NCBI GenBank assembly: GCA_012861695.1
Contig: JAAOOA010000127.1
Coordinates: forward strand, 19,924,255-19,988,254
Length of the DNA: 64,000 nt
Origin: Trematomus loennbergii
Lineage: Eukaryota; Chordata; Actinopteri; Perciformes; Nototheniidae
Reading direction: 5' to 3'
A program made the translations under genes and the position numbers. The notes below the pieces were generated by a model, which was given only the letters and a program-made list of their open reading frames with translations, ran no database searches and was not told the DNA's origin. The first letter of the stretch is position 1. Each line of letters starts with the position of its first letter. Of the stretch, positions 27,586 to 53,892 are shown piece after piece.

Positions 27586-28074
27586 CGGGCCTTTAAACTG
27601 TGTTTTTGTTGCCTCCAGTTCTTTGTTTGTAGCTTTTTATACCACGTTGCTAATCGGTAAACATAAGTAAAGGCATTAAAGAGTAGAGTCTACACACACA
27701 ACAAGGGCAAAAGGCAAGCAATTCAAGGGAGAGCTAGACCACACCTGAGGCAACAACATGAGCAACTACACAGCAAACACTGGCTGAGTCAGACCCAGAC
27801 CAAAATAGACTGGGAAACACAGACCAAAGGCAGGTTTTTAAATATATGTCTGAAACCGACACATGATACAACTGAAAAAATGAATTAAATTAAATGATGT
27901 ATATAGATAGACTGACCTACCTTATTTTAAAGCACACTTGCTTTTACTAGTTTAAAACAGTTAGCTAATCCTTTGGGAAACAAAATATGCTTGCAAAAGC
28001 ATAAGGATTGGTAAATAGTTCATGAAACCTGTGTGTTAATTTGAAATGTTTAAATAACCACCGACCATAGACTG
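27586..28074. other. AT-rich spacer between transposon island and THAP-type element
   Basis: I see no gene, repeat or clear regulatory structure in this stretch. Confidence 0.5.
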
Positions 28075-28742
28075 TCTATGGCACCCTTCCGGTGGGACTC
28101 ATGGGACCTTATTTTGGAAAAAGTTTGTTTTGAAGTCAATGGGGAGAGAAAGATTATCTTTCGATCCCGTTTGAATTGTGCCACGAATTACACATATGAT
28201 GTTTGTCATCTTAAATAATAATTTCCATGTCAAAAAAGTCACAGTTTGTCGTAAAACTGTTGAAATATAAGACTATGAAAAATATGCAACTAGAAAGACT
28301 ACAAATCCCAGAATCCTGGTCCCGCATGCTGGCTCTTACGGAACCAGACTAACTCCCCTTTTGTGTATGTACAGCTCTCAACATGCCCAGACTTGTAGTG
28401 ATTTTCACCTCTTTTAATACTTTTCGCCTCATTCTGAAAGAAAGAAGTGAACTGTGCCAACGTGACGGCCGTCTTGGTGTGTGGTGCGAGACGGGAGATG
28501 TAGTTCATTGAGCGGTTTCACACAAAAAAAGTGTTACTTCACAGTTTTACGACACATTTTTATTTTTTTGACTTGTAAAATTATCTTTTAAATTGACAAA
28601 CATCATATGTGTAATTCGTGGCACAATTCAAACGGGATCGAAAGATAATCTTTCTCTCTCCATTGACTTCAATGCATAACTTTTCCGAAATAAGGTCCCA
28701 TGGAGCTCAACCGGAAGGGGAGGGACTTCGCCTCTCGCCACC
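28075..28742. mobile_element. Long-inverted-repeat element, copy 1, abutting prc1 promoter
   Basis: The left half contains ATGGGACCTTATTTTGGAAA, GAAGTCAATGGGGAGAGAAA and TCTTTCGATCCCGTTTGAAT. The right half contains the complements of the same blocks, giving inverted arms of roughly 200 bases around a short centre. The same arms bound the larger copy at 42170-43294, which keeps a THAP-coding remnant. The right end lies about 20 bases before the CRE in the prc1 promoter. Confidence 0.8.
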
Positions 28743-28762
28743 GCCCTAAAAACAACTTCCAG

Positions 28763-28820
28763 TGACGTCACTCCAACCAGCCAATCGGAGCCCAGATGTG
28801 GTTTCGGTGCAGATTTCAAA
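28763..28820 (+). promoter_or_regulatory. prc1 cell-cycle promoter motifs: CRE, CCAAT box, CHR
   Basis: A perfect CRE palindrome TGACGTCA at 28763-28770, an NF-Y CCAAT box (CCAATCGG) at 28781, and TTCAAA at 28815-28820 (TTTGAA on the minus strand, the CHR core) lie 100-165 bases before the prc1 start codon. CCAAT boxes about 30 bases from a CHR are characteristic of G2/M genes controlled by NF-Y and the DREAM/MMB complexes, and mammalian PRC1 is such a gene. Function here is inferred. Confidence 0.5.
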
Positions 28821-28925
28821 TCCGTAGAGCGGACAAACAACGAACCGTAGAGACTTCATAGTTAGGACCGCTTCTGCGTTAGGAAGACTGTTTTTTTATT
28901 TCTGTTTTGAGTCTGCGGTGGAAAT

Positions 28926-31900
28926 ATGAGAGTGAGGTTAGTAACGTAGACTTTTAATATAAATTGGTTCTAAATTGTTTACACTTAAACGATATTTTTC
29001 AGTTAGCAAACGTATTTCCTGATTAGGCTGTCGAGATAAAGCTAGCTAGCTTTAGCTACATTGACACGGTTTGTGTCACGCTGGGACGGAGTAGCCGTCC
29101 GTGTATGCTGCAATGACTAACTTTAAATGGTAATTAAGTTGAATGCTGTTCTAACGCTCCATCTGGTAATATTTAACTTTACAACTAGCTAAGCTAATGC
29201 TACAAGACAGCTTCGGGGAGCTAGCATAGGTCAACTTAGCCCAGCGGTATCTAACGTTAGCCCTCTGCTACTGACAGTCCGCTAACGTTACTTGATTTGA
29301 TATTATTCTCTACCGCTAACGTTAATATTGTACTGGTTTGACTGGTAACAGGTGTTTTTAAACGTATCCTTCACACTGCTGTTTTTCTTTTCCAGTGAAA
29401 TCCACGCAGCAGAGTCTGTTGCTTATCTCAACAGAGCTCTGGTTAGGCTGCAGGATATTTGGGATGAAATCGGTATTCCAGAGGAACAGCGCGTACAGAG
29501 AACCAACGATGTCCACAAGCACATTAAAGTGAGTCATCAGTTTAAATAAGATTTAAAGTCTGGACTTACGGACGGAGTTTACAAATGATTTGTTGTTACT
29601 CTTGTCCTATAGGGCTGTTGGACCTGATGATTACCGAGGAAGAGCAGTTAAAGAAGAGATTAATGAAAAACATTCAGGCATTTCTTGAAGAGCTAAAAAC
29701 GTTGTGCCGTGAACTTCAGCTGCCTTCCTTTGAGGTACAGTTTCGTTCAGGAATATATCTAGGTGTTTTCATATTACTGTCTGGAAAAAAAGTTTCTTAA
29801 ATTCTTGGACTAACTTTCTGGATTCCTCTCAAGGAGGAAGAGGACTGCTCCATGTTGCAGATTGAGAAGAATAGCCGTACACGTTTGGAGTTGATGAAGG
29901 AGCAGAAGAAGCAAAGAATGGAAGAGCTAAAGGGCTTCCTAGGCGAAGACCGTGAGCTGTGTGACATTATGTGCACTACCCCATTTGGCATTGACCAGGC
30001 CGCCATCCCATCACTGAAGCAACTTGAGGCATATCGCGCCTACCTGGATGATCTGACCAAAGAGAAGGTGTCACTGATGTTCTGCTCATTTTAAATACTC
30101 AATGCCTTTTTCTTATAATGGTTGGGAGTAAACTTGAGTTATCTTTTTAGGAATGTCGTCATGATGAATTTGTGAGCCTCAAAAGGGAGGTCTCCGTATG
30201 CATGGATGATCTGGAGCGGAATCCAGAGACCAGTTTTGAGATGGATGTGATGTCTGAGGATGAGGAGGCATTTTGTCTCTCAAATGACAACATTGCTGCT
30301 CTTAAAGTTCTCCTCAGTCAGGTGAATTTCAAACATTTGTATCTTTAATGTTTTTGAATCTGATTCTCTGGTCAGATTAAAAGAAGTCTAAAACAAACAT
30401 CATGTATTATTTCATAGTATAATTGATTGTTTGATATGCTTCCTTCCAGTTACAAGAAAGCAAGGCTGAGAACGAGCTGCGCTGCTCATCTTTGCGCATC
30501 ACCATCAAGGAGCTGTGGGAAAGACTTCAGATTCCCCAAGAGGAGAGGGAGCCCATCTCTGAGCATATGGTCCTGTCAAAGAAGAGCAACGCTGAGGCAG
30601 TAAGAAATCTGCATTATTTGCACCCTTACATTAATGATTTCAGATTGGTGTTTTGTTTCAACAAACTCATACATTAACAATGTGTCTTTCCAGCTCCAAG
30701 CTGAGGTCCAGCGTCTAGAGGTGCTGAAAATGCAGAGCATGAAATCTTTTATTGTGGCCATCAGAGGGGAGATCGCCCTTCTCTGGGAGAAATGCTTCTA
30801 CAGCCAAGAACAGCAGCAAGCCTTTTTTTCATATCATGATGGTAAATATCTGCTGTTTTCTAACAGCCCGTACACCTAATGTATATGCTGTTGATCATCA
30901 CAAAGGAAATGTGGGTCTAAGTGCACGTTCTCTCTACCCAGATGACTTCACAGAAGACATTCTCCACCTGCACGAGGCAGAGGTCAGCATGCTGAAGAAG
31001 TATTACGAGGACCACCAAGAACTCTTTGAGGGAGTCATGAAATGGCAGGAGAACTGGACCCTGTACTTGGAACTTGACGTGAGTACTGTCTTTGAATATA
31101 GTGTGGCAGCATTTAAAACAGACTTTTCTAGGTGTGGTTACATGTAAGGATGTATGTGCTTCTCTCCATCTCAGAAAAAGGCCAACGACCCTGCAAGATT
31201 CAACAACAGAGGTGGGAACCTTCTGAAAGAAGAGAAGCAGAGGGCTGACCTGCAGAAGAGCTTGCCTAAGGTTAGAATTAGAGATGTCCCGATCCGATCA
31301 CGTGATCGGGGATCGGAGCCGATAACGTGATTTTCAAAAAATCGGGGATCGGATTTTTTTATTTTTTTTTTTAAATTAAAATTTAATGTTACAAAACAAA
31401 AATGACCATGTTCACGTCTTAAAGTAATCCTGAGGCCTTAGTTTTGGTTTAAAATTACACAACATCATGTATGTGTTGCTTCTTTTGGGCTTGTTTCATA
31501 GACCTGGTTGCTTATTTCTCTCAAATCTGGCAACAGAGTGGGCAGGGCGCAGTGTCTAATAGTAGTAGTAAGCTAACGAGAGGCTACGTTCAGCTGGTGA
31601 CTCGGGACAGAGAAAATGTCAGGAGTTTGGAAGTATTATAAAATTGAAAGCGAAGGCAGTGTAACAGCCAGATGCAATGTTTGCAAGGCGGAGGTTCCGC
31701 GTGGTGGAAAGAACAGAGCTACGTTCAACACGACCAATCTAATAAAAAGGAAGGAAAGAGAAACTGCCCCAGAACAGTGAAAAGGCCAAAAAAATAACAG
31801 CCAAGATAGCCGAATTCATCGCGTTGGATGACCAGCCGTTATCTGTGGTGGAGAACGTGGGGTTTAAGGGACAACTTGAATGCTTTTCTCCTTTTTTTTC

Positions 31901-34900
31901 TCTTAATGCATTGCATAAAGATCGGATCGGGAAAAATCGGTATCGGCAGATTGTCAAAATCAAATGATCGGATCGGGAGCAAAAAAAGGTGATCGGGACA
32001 TCCCTAGTTAGAATATATATAATTGGGAGGGATGAAACTCCTCTTTAATGGTCACACAGTGAAATGTATTCTCTGCATTTAACCCAGTCTGGTACTAGGA
32101 GAAGTGGGCAGCTATTGTACAGCGCCAGGGGGGAAGGGGGGTGTCCGGCAGGGCAGGAGGCGTATTGGGACCTCTCCAAGTAGCAGTCCACACTCCATAT
32201 TTTAGGTCTGGTCGGGGACTTGAACCGGCGACCCTACAGCTCCCAGTCCAAGCCCCTACTGACTGAGCCACTGCCGGACTAGGAAGTGTTTAATTGTATG
32301 CTTTGCTCAGTAATTATAGAGCAGAATTAGTAATTAACTGTATTAAACTAGTCAAAAAGCTGTTAGTTCAATTCAAAACAACATTGGATAAACTAGCATA
32401 AAACAAATGAGCTCAAGCTTACCACATGTTAGAGTGAAAACAGCTGAGGGGTTGTTGGTGCATTACTGATTCTCGCCAGCAGGTGGGGGTACTGACACAA
32501 TCAAGGTTCCTAGCCTATGGAAGTCATTTCGTAGTATAAACAAATATTTGCATTGGCTCTGGTTTTCTTTTAAATATAAATAAAAAATGATAGATTCCAC
32601 AAGCAAACTGTTTTTCAATAAGTTTGGGGAATTGAGCAAAGCCAACATTATAACCCGTGTGTGAGAGAGCCAGGGCCAATGGAAGCGTGATTATCAAAAG
32701 TGAGGAACATGTAGAGGTAGAATGAGCCAACTGCAAAAGTAAACATTACATGTCAACAAGGTCAAATGGTTGTTTCCTGTTTGTTTCAGCTGGAAAGGAG
32801 TCTTAAAGCCCAGATTGATGCTTGGGAGCAGGAGCACGAAAAGGAGTTCCTGGTCAATGGACAGAAATTCCTTGAGTACGTGCAGCAGCAGTGGGATCAC
32901 CACCACGCTGAAAAGGAGAGGGAGAAACTGGAGAGGGTGTGTTTTAACTTTGATTTTAAAAGGCTAAATCAAGTCTTACATTTCTTTGTCAACGGGATTT
33001 TATATGACTATATTTCTTTTTGTTTAAATTAGCAAATGAAGAAAATCAAACAGATACAGGAAGACATGTTATATGGAACTACAATGAAAACACCATCCAA
33101 AAGGCCGATGGGAGGGACTCTCACGCCTGGAAAAGTGAGAAAGGTAAGATGGTGCTGCAATTTTATTTTAATGTATTTCATCAACTGACTATACCTCAGT
33201 GACTGAATAGATTCAAAGGTTCACCCGCCCTTTTTCCTTCTGTCTTTTAGCTCAATGGCACCTCCACCATGTCCACTCCTGGCAGCTTCCTCAGTGGAAC
33301 CATGTCCCAATCGTCTGTCTCCAAACCCCCTCTGTCAGCCAGCAAGGTGAGCCCCCTGTCTCTCTGACCCCTCACTGACCACATTCACCATACATTTGAG
33401 AGCCTGTTGGATTTTGAAGGTTAGATTAATTAGCAGGCTGCAATATTGTCTCTTTGTTTTCTTTTACCTGCATATGTATGTCAGGGCATTTAAGCACCAC
33501 ACAGTCTTTTTGTATGCAGATTTCATCTTTTGTCCTTACTGATCAACACCTAAGTATAATACGTTTCAAGTATGCTGCAGACATGACATGGAGATGGAGA
33601 GATAAACAATAGGCTAGAAGTGAGCCCAATTGTAATAAGAGGAGGCTCATGTCCCCCCTGTATACTGCTCACCTTACATTTATGATATGGCATTATTATC
33701 GTATTCTACTAAATACTGTTTGAAGCAATCATTTTTATTTTATAGTACACATGGTTTGTTTCACCTCTGAATGGTCATATAGTTTGGTCAAATGAAAGGG
33801 TTGGTGAGAAAGCATATTTTCATTGAAGCTGCTCTTGTTGCAGTTATCCGTCGTGCGAACCCCTAGACCGGCAAAGACTCCCCGGAGTGCACTAGACCGA
33901 AACAAGGAGAACATCTCTCATCTTCGAAACACTCCAGGAAGCACACCAAGGTCTCAGGATACTCAAGAAAACACCATCATTGCTGGCTCCTATTCCGACT
34001 TTACGGTATATACATTTTTATATCGATTTAGTGAATCCCTTAACCCAAAACTCCACTTAAGTACTCTAGTGAAGGAAATGACTGCATTACCCTAGATCAG
34101 TGCTATGGCTACATTCCATTTGAACTAGGGTGCACGATATTGGAAAAAACTGACATTGCGATATTTTTTTCCCGGCGATATGAAAAAATACAGGAATTTA
34201 AGAAAAGCCTTTTTTTTTGTCCGCAAACCATCCTTTCTTGAACTTTAATGCTATACAATTGGTATTTTTGTAACTATATTTAACCGGATGAAGGATTTTA
34301 GTCACGGACTTCTGGATCTTAAAGGGGACCTATCATGCAAAATGCACTTTTGTATGTCTTTTATACATGAATGTGTCCCCGGTGTGTCAGGGAACTCACC
34401 AAGTGTCAGAAAACACAACCCTCTCTTTTCCTCCATACCCAAATCTCTAAAAACGGGGCTGCAATTCTGACGTCAGAAAAGGGGTGCTCCGCCTATATGG
34501 GCAACTCTCCACCTATCAGGGGAATGAGAGACCGCTCGAAAGCGCTGGAGACGCTGTAGTACATATGCCAGGCCTGTAAGTGGCGCTGTAGTCTGCCACA
34601 AAAGCAGAATCAGCCCTTGCAAAAACAGGGCTGGAATAGAGCGAAATGAGGCATGGCTAAAATGCATGATCTGTTTTGTATTTTGAAAAAAACACTTCAC
34701 AGACATGTTTTATATAGGTATGGCCCTACAATATATGTTTCAAATATAGCATGATAGGTCCACTTTAAGTTATAAGAGCAACAAGCTGAGCTAGCTCGGT
34801 TATCCTGCTGTGATCTGAATGATTGTGATTGGTGGTTTGCTGTGCATGCAGAGCCTGCATGTCACTCACTCAAGTACCCCTGACATGAGAGCCGCGCGAG

Positions 34901-35768
34901 TTTTCCTTTTGTAGCAAGTAGCAAGATAATTGTAACATGACGTGTTTGAGTTAATTTGCCTACTTAATATCGCACGTCCTAAAAATAAATCAAATAAAAA
35001 ATCGCACGTCCTGCGATGTCAATACATCGTATTGACATACGTATGTCAATACGTATGTCAATACGTTATGCATGCACATAACGCGATTATCGTCACGACA
35101 CGATATATCGTGCAGCCCTAATTTGAATGCTTAAGAAGTTATCCTCTGCCGTATGGCATCACTGTCAAGTCCTAGAAAATGACCTAATGCATGTCTTAGG
35201 GAAGAGTTGTCTCTTTTTATATACTTGTACCGGATCATGTCATTTTGGATGTACATTAACATTTTAGTCATTATCAAATGCATCATCTAAAAGGCAATCA
35301 CATGTACTCTAAGACTGCATAATGTTTGGAAACTGATAAAGACAATCCGTACATCCCTAAAAATGTACGGATTGTCCATTAGCACATAGCAGTATATTTT
35401 CATTATTTTCAAATCATTACAAGATTGTGAACAAATAAATCTCCTTCACTGTAAATCCTTAAAACAGTTCCTGACATCCCATTGGCTCAGTCATTTGTAG
35501 CCGAGGCAACAATGACATTTTCCAATATATTTCTTGAAATCTAATTGTTTTCCAAAGTTAATGCATACAGAACACACGTTTATATATTACTCTCTATATA
35601 ATAAGCATTTATATTCCCATGCCACAACAATGAATGCACATAAAGACATTTCAACTCCTTCCATATAAAAAAACCATACTGAAAATGTTTCCTTTTTTCT
35701 TTCAGAGAGACCTCTCGAAGGCTTCTAAGTCAAACATAAAGTTGAACTCGACAGTCAGCCATCAATGA
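28926..35768 (+). CDS. prc1: Protein regulator of cytokinesis 1 (PRC1), 14 coding exons
   Basis: Microtubule-bundling MAP65/Ase1-family protein of the spindle midzone. Coding exons: 28926-28936, 29396-29528, 29613-29734, 29834-30067, 30151-30321, 30450-30599, 30694-30841, 30942-31078, 31175-31270, 32790-32936, 33033-33143, 33251-33346, 33844-34005, 35706-35768; about 593 aa (human 620). Matches to human PRC1 run throughout: [76 protein letters not shown], then the spectrin-type core [19 protein letters not shown] and [17 protein letters not shown], and a basic tail with CDK-type sites ([28 protein letters not shown]). Exons 2 and 3 do not join in frame by one base: the donor reads ATTAAA|GTGAGT where AAAG|GTGAGT is expected. 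Introns 9 and 13 carry transposons. AATAAA lies at 36127-36132. Confidence 0.95.
31279..32006 (+). mobile_element. hAT element in prc1 intron 9 with 8-bp target duplication
   Basis: Terminal inverted repeats TAGAGATGTCCCGATC (left) and TAGGGATGTCCCGATC (right, reverse strand) bound a 728-base element. It is flanked by perfect 8-bp direct repeats GTTAGAAT at 31271-31278 and 32007-32014, the hAT signature. The interior keeps a BED zinc-finger start and a second transposase blocklet. It is internally deleted and non-autonomous. The left duplication is the 5' splice site of prc1 intron 9. Confidence 0.93.
31616..31868 (+). pseudogene. hAT transposase remnant: BED finger start plus downstream block
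   Basis: The frame from 31616 reads [23 protein letters not shown] and TFNTTNLIK. This is a BED-type zinc finger with its CxxC pair, but the following His region is changed to KRKERE and the frame stops at 31780. A second frame from 31800 reads [20 protein letters not shown], the segment that follows the BED finger in ZBED-type hAT transposases. The catalytic RNase H-like region is absent. Confidence 0.8.
32024..32282 (-). mobile_element. tRNA-derived SINE in prc1 intron 9
   Basis: On the minus strand a tRNA-like head has an A-box-like TGGCTCAGTCAGTAGGG (32254-32270) and an exact B box GGTTCAAGTCC (32216-32226), the internal RNA polymerase III promoter. The body leads to a tail with GGTTAAATGCAGAGAATACA and TTTCACTGTGTGACC, a tail type common in fish SINEs and presumably shared with a partner LINE. 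It lies just right of the hAT element. It is not a functional tRNA gene, because no complete cloverleaf is evident. Confidence 0.75.
34126..35120. mobile_element. hAT-type MITE in prc1 intron 13, host of a nested element
   Basis: Ends read TAGGGTGCACGATATTGG and, on the other strand, TAGGGCTGCACGATATATCG. The flanks are ATTTGAAC (34118-34125) and ATTTGAAT (35121-35128), a 7-of-8 target duplication. It contains a TTAA-type MITE at 34319-34768. The native interior is AT-rich with ATCGCACGTCC repeats and no coding sequence. Confidence 0.85.
34319..34768. mobile_element. TTAA-target MITE nested inside the intron 13 hAT element
   Basis: Inverted ends TTAAAGGGGACCTATCATGC and (reverse) TTAAAGTGGACCTATCATGC share a TTAA at both borders, the target of Kolobok and piggyBac elements. 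No transposase is present. The ends resemble those of the 53893-56473 element (TTAAAGGAGAGGTGTCATGC), so both probably belong to one superfamily. Confidence 0.75.
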
Positions 35769-36304
35769 GGAATGTCTCCGGCGCTGCACATCACCTCTTT
35801 ACGGCAGTTGGGTGTCATTTTTATAAAGGACAGGAGGGAACCATAATGAAACTTCTTACCAAACATGTACTATTTCACTCTGTCATTTCCCTCTGCTTTA
35901 TGCATTGTTGTGTCCAGCTCATGGTATTTGTACTGGCTTTTATCTGACTTTTTTTTCTTTCAGGAGTTACCGCCTTTTTTATAAGAAACGCTGTTAACCA
36001 TATCTAGGGCATTACTTTGTGTTAGTACTGTAGCAGCTAGCTATTGCCCCCTGACTTTATTTCTCCAGCTGGGATGACAGCTAAATCTTCAGTGGTCTTC
36101 TTTCTTTTTTTTTTAATCAACCTGTAAATAAACCTTTCGGATACCACTTTTTAATGTATCATCTTTTCATACATACCGGTGTGGTTGAATTGCACAGGTT
36201 GCATAAGGATCTGTTATGCATTATGCACTATATCAATAAATATTATAGTACATTTCTCAATAATGAATATTACATGCAGACTGGAAATGGGGGGGATGTT
36301 TTGT

Positions 36305-38953
<2,649 letters not shown>

Positions 38954-41036
38954 TTCCCCCAACAAACAACCTTCACCAGAGAAACAGAAAGAGCTTCTGA
39001 GTTTTAAGTTTTCAAACCAGAGCTTCAGGGAACTTGTTTTCATTCTTACCTTTGACAGCTATTCTCTGTGAAGTCCGCACTCAGCCATCTGAAGAGTTGA
39101 TGGTGTTTGTTTGGAGGAAACACAAAGACATTATCGTACGTGATAAGCCTCCTCATCACTAAGCCTCTGACAGTCTGACATCAGAGGAGTTGTTTACAAA
39201 TGCACAGGTACAAGTACAGATTATGGAGAATTTAACCATATATACAAATAATGATATGCAAGACTAACATAAAAATGATTAAACAAAATTAAAATATTAT
39301 TTTTACTAGTAATATATTCATAATATTATACAGCATTATGATTTTACCAAATCACAATTTTCATGTTTATATGAAGACACATTTTCGTATGACTTTTTAA
39401 TTTGAATCTCAATTGTCCCTCGAAGGGGATTATAGAGTGCTGACGATGATATCCAGAGATTAGCCGATTAGATAAAGCTGACAGCGTGGCAGGCTGGAAC
39501 AACAACGTGATGTAACCATTCATATTTCATGTAAAATGTAATCATATGGTTTGCAGTAAAAACATGAAAATAGCAGTGATGAGATGTTCTTGTTTTCATG
39601 GACACTTTTTAAAAATGTGCCAAAGCTACATATATATGTTGAAAATCAAATATGATAACAAGAAAGAATATGTTTATCAAGATCATTTCCTGTTTCCTGT
39701 GTGGAAGATAATGAAATCATTTTAGAGCATGAAGTAAAAATGGGAAGCACAACTGAAAAGTATTGTACAGAGATTTACATTTTATTTATATATTTTAAAC
39801 AATCACAATAAATGTTGGATTCACAAACTTGGGTCGGGGGGGGTACAGGTTCTGTAACAGACCTCTGAAAACAGGAAAAGCAGTTTTAAACTTAACTTAA
39901 AAGAAAAAGGAAACTTAAAAGCAAAGGGAGAACAGGTCTAGTTTAATCATGTTATAGCACAGACAGCGTTTTAAAGGGTACAGCAGCGTGGTTCAGATCT
40001 GTCAGAGAGCAACGAGGCTTGATTACAGACGGGTGCACCGAGATACTTTAGTAACAGGATATTACATCACTAACGGAGAGGTGAGTTTCCAACACTGGGG
40101 TACGCACAAAGAAATACAAATACTTGTTCTGTTCTGAGGGGGGACTGACACAGCAGGTTCAGAGCCAACTGGAAGAGATTATCCTTAGTTAATAAAGCTT
40201 GGGTAGACCATTTTAAAAAGTGATTTTGTCAGGTACTGGAGGCTATGTGTTCATCTACCTGCTGATCCTGCAGAGAGTCCTGTGGGGAGGAGGTGTGCGA
40301 GCAAACCGATACATTCTCTAAAGACTGGGCTACAAGAGGAAGCAAAACACTGAAAAATAACCATTCTTGCTGCTTTAAAGGTCACCATAATTATTATTAT
40401 TATTATTATTATTATTAACCTGCTTGTTTAGTTTGCTGGTGCGTTACACTTCACAATGTGTTCATCTATTTAAAGTTCAAGGCTTACAAACTGCTTACAA
40501 ATGCTACGTCAGCAGCACTTACAGCCCAGTTCTACTGTGAACACCATTATTACAATGGTGGTGAAGAAGACAACATCAACATATTGATGTGCTCGTGGAA
40601 TAATATGCCCTTTTGATTTAAGGCATTACTTGACTTGGTAACATCACTTCTACACCTTTTCAGCTTTTTTTCAAATGTACAGTATGATCCCATCGTTTCC
40701 ATTTGCTTCCCTTGCCTTTACAGTCCGTCACCACAAAAGAAAAAAACAAATAAACTAGCTACAGATCCTTTCATGAATAAAATTGCATTATCTTTATATA
40801 GATACAAATTTGAACAATCCCCAGAGATTGAAATATTTTATAAAGGTCCACCCTGCGAGTGCACCGCTAGAGAATTAACGTTTCTGATGCACGGGACCAA
40901 AGGACTCGTCGTGAAAACACCAGCCTTCAATACTTCTACTACAGTGTCCACAGCTTGTTTGTCGGGGGTGTCCAAAGGTTCATAGTGATCTAATGGTTTC
41001 AGAGACTGTCTTTAGGTGAAATGAGAGACATGTGGT
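38954..41036. other. Spacer between ubap1l start and clpx stop
   Basis: Both genes are on the minus strand. The left part should hold the ubap1l promoter and leader. The right ~1.25 kb is probably clpx 3' UTR, ending near the minus-strand AATAAA at 39781-39786. A short ATT trinucleotide run lies at 40389-40417. No further gene is visible; in particular there is no pdcd7. Confidence 0.5.
40389..40417. repeat. ATT trinucleotide microsatellite
   Basis: About nine to ten uninterrupted ATT units in the presumed clpx 3' untranslated region. Confidence 0.95.
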
Positions 41037-52936
<11,900 letters not shown>

Positions 52937-53426
52937 GACTCCTCTTTTGGCTAAAAATCCTGAAAATAAACACAAAGTTAACAGTGTCGTGAGAAAGAGA
53001 CGCTGATTAGCCCTTAAAACATTTCAGAACTTCAACGTCACTGTTAGCATTAGCAGGTCATTTGCTGCCGAAGGTGGTTTGCCTGCTTATGACTGTAAAA
53101 CATAATCTTTTTTTAAAGTGTAATGATTGGTTGGGCTTTTACGACCTCCTGATATCTACCCGTTGCAGGACATGGCCAAACAAATAATGTAGCTAGCTGC
53201 TTTCTATAAATACACGTTAGCTACTTAAGCTAGGCCCAAGCCTGCACTACCTGCTGAAACCCCCCTGTTTGGACAGACAGTCAACACTGCGCAGTGAATA
53301 ATCTGACTGACTTTACCCTGAAACAAGCTAGTTGTCAGGACTGTTGTTAGTTAAATACCTAGATATATTCTGACATTACTCCAGCTAAAGGTGAAAGCAA
53401 CATATAACTAGCTTGTTTTACTCACA

Positions 53427-53892
53427 GGGCACGATGAAACCAGTCCCCTTCGGAAAAAAAACAAACAAATGTGCAATGTCACAGCAGCGTTTGCCCTTTG
53501 TTTTTGTGTTGTTGTTGTGTCGTAGTAATGTCACAGTATCGCATTAAAATGCTAAGCTTTTGCTCCTCTAGGCCACAGTTTCCCAGGTGGGACACGACCC
53601 AAAGTGATGTAACGCTGTTATGAACTAGGTTACGCGGCTAGCTGCTAGCTAACCTTCTCTCCGGGGGTACAGTAGCTAGCAGGAGTTATTTAACCGATGT
53701 TAGTGGTGAAAGCAATATGGCGGCTGTATTCGTGTCTATGCAGTTCATACCCGTCCAGATCTGTGGAGATCTAGTGCTTCATAATAGGCGTTAACAGGGA
53801 TGAACCTGGTGCGTTCAATGGTCCTCGTAATGTGCTTATAGTGTTGCCTTTGGGTGACACTCGTACATGTGTAACCTGTGTTGAATTGAGTT
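53427..53892. other. clpx 5' region and promoter
   Basis: The probable non-coding first exon of clpx lies on the minus strand here, ending at the GTGAGT donor just left of 53426. ATATGGCGGC at about 53716, a YY1-like motif often found at transcription starts of housekeeping genes, may mark the start. The sequence to the right meets the TTAA element. Confidence 0.4.

Noticed and set aside
32200..32282. tRNA gene on the minus strand
   Set aside because: A and B boxes are present but no complete cloverleaf or anticodon arm is evident, and a SINE body and tail follow.
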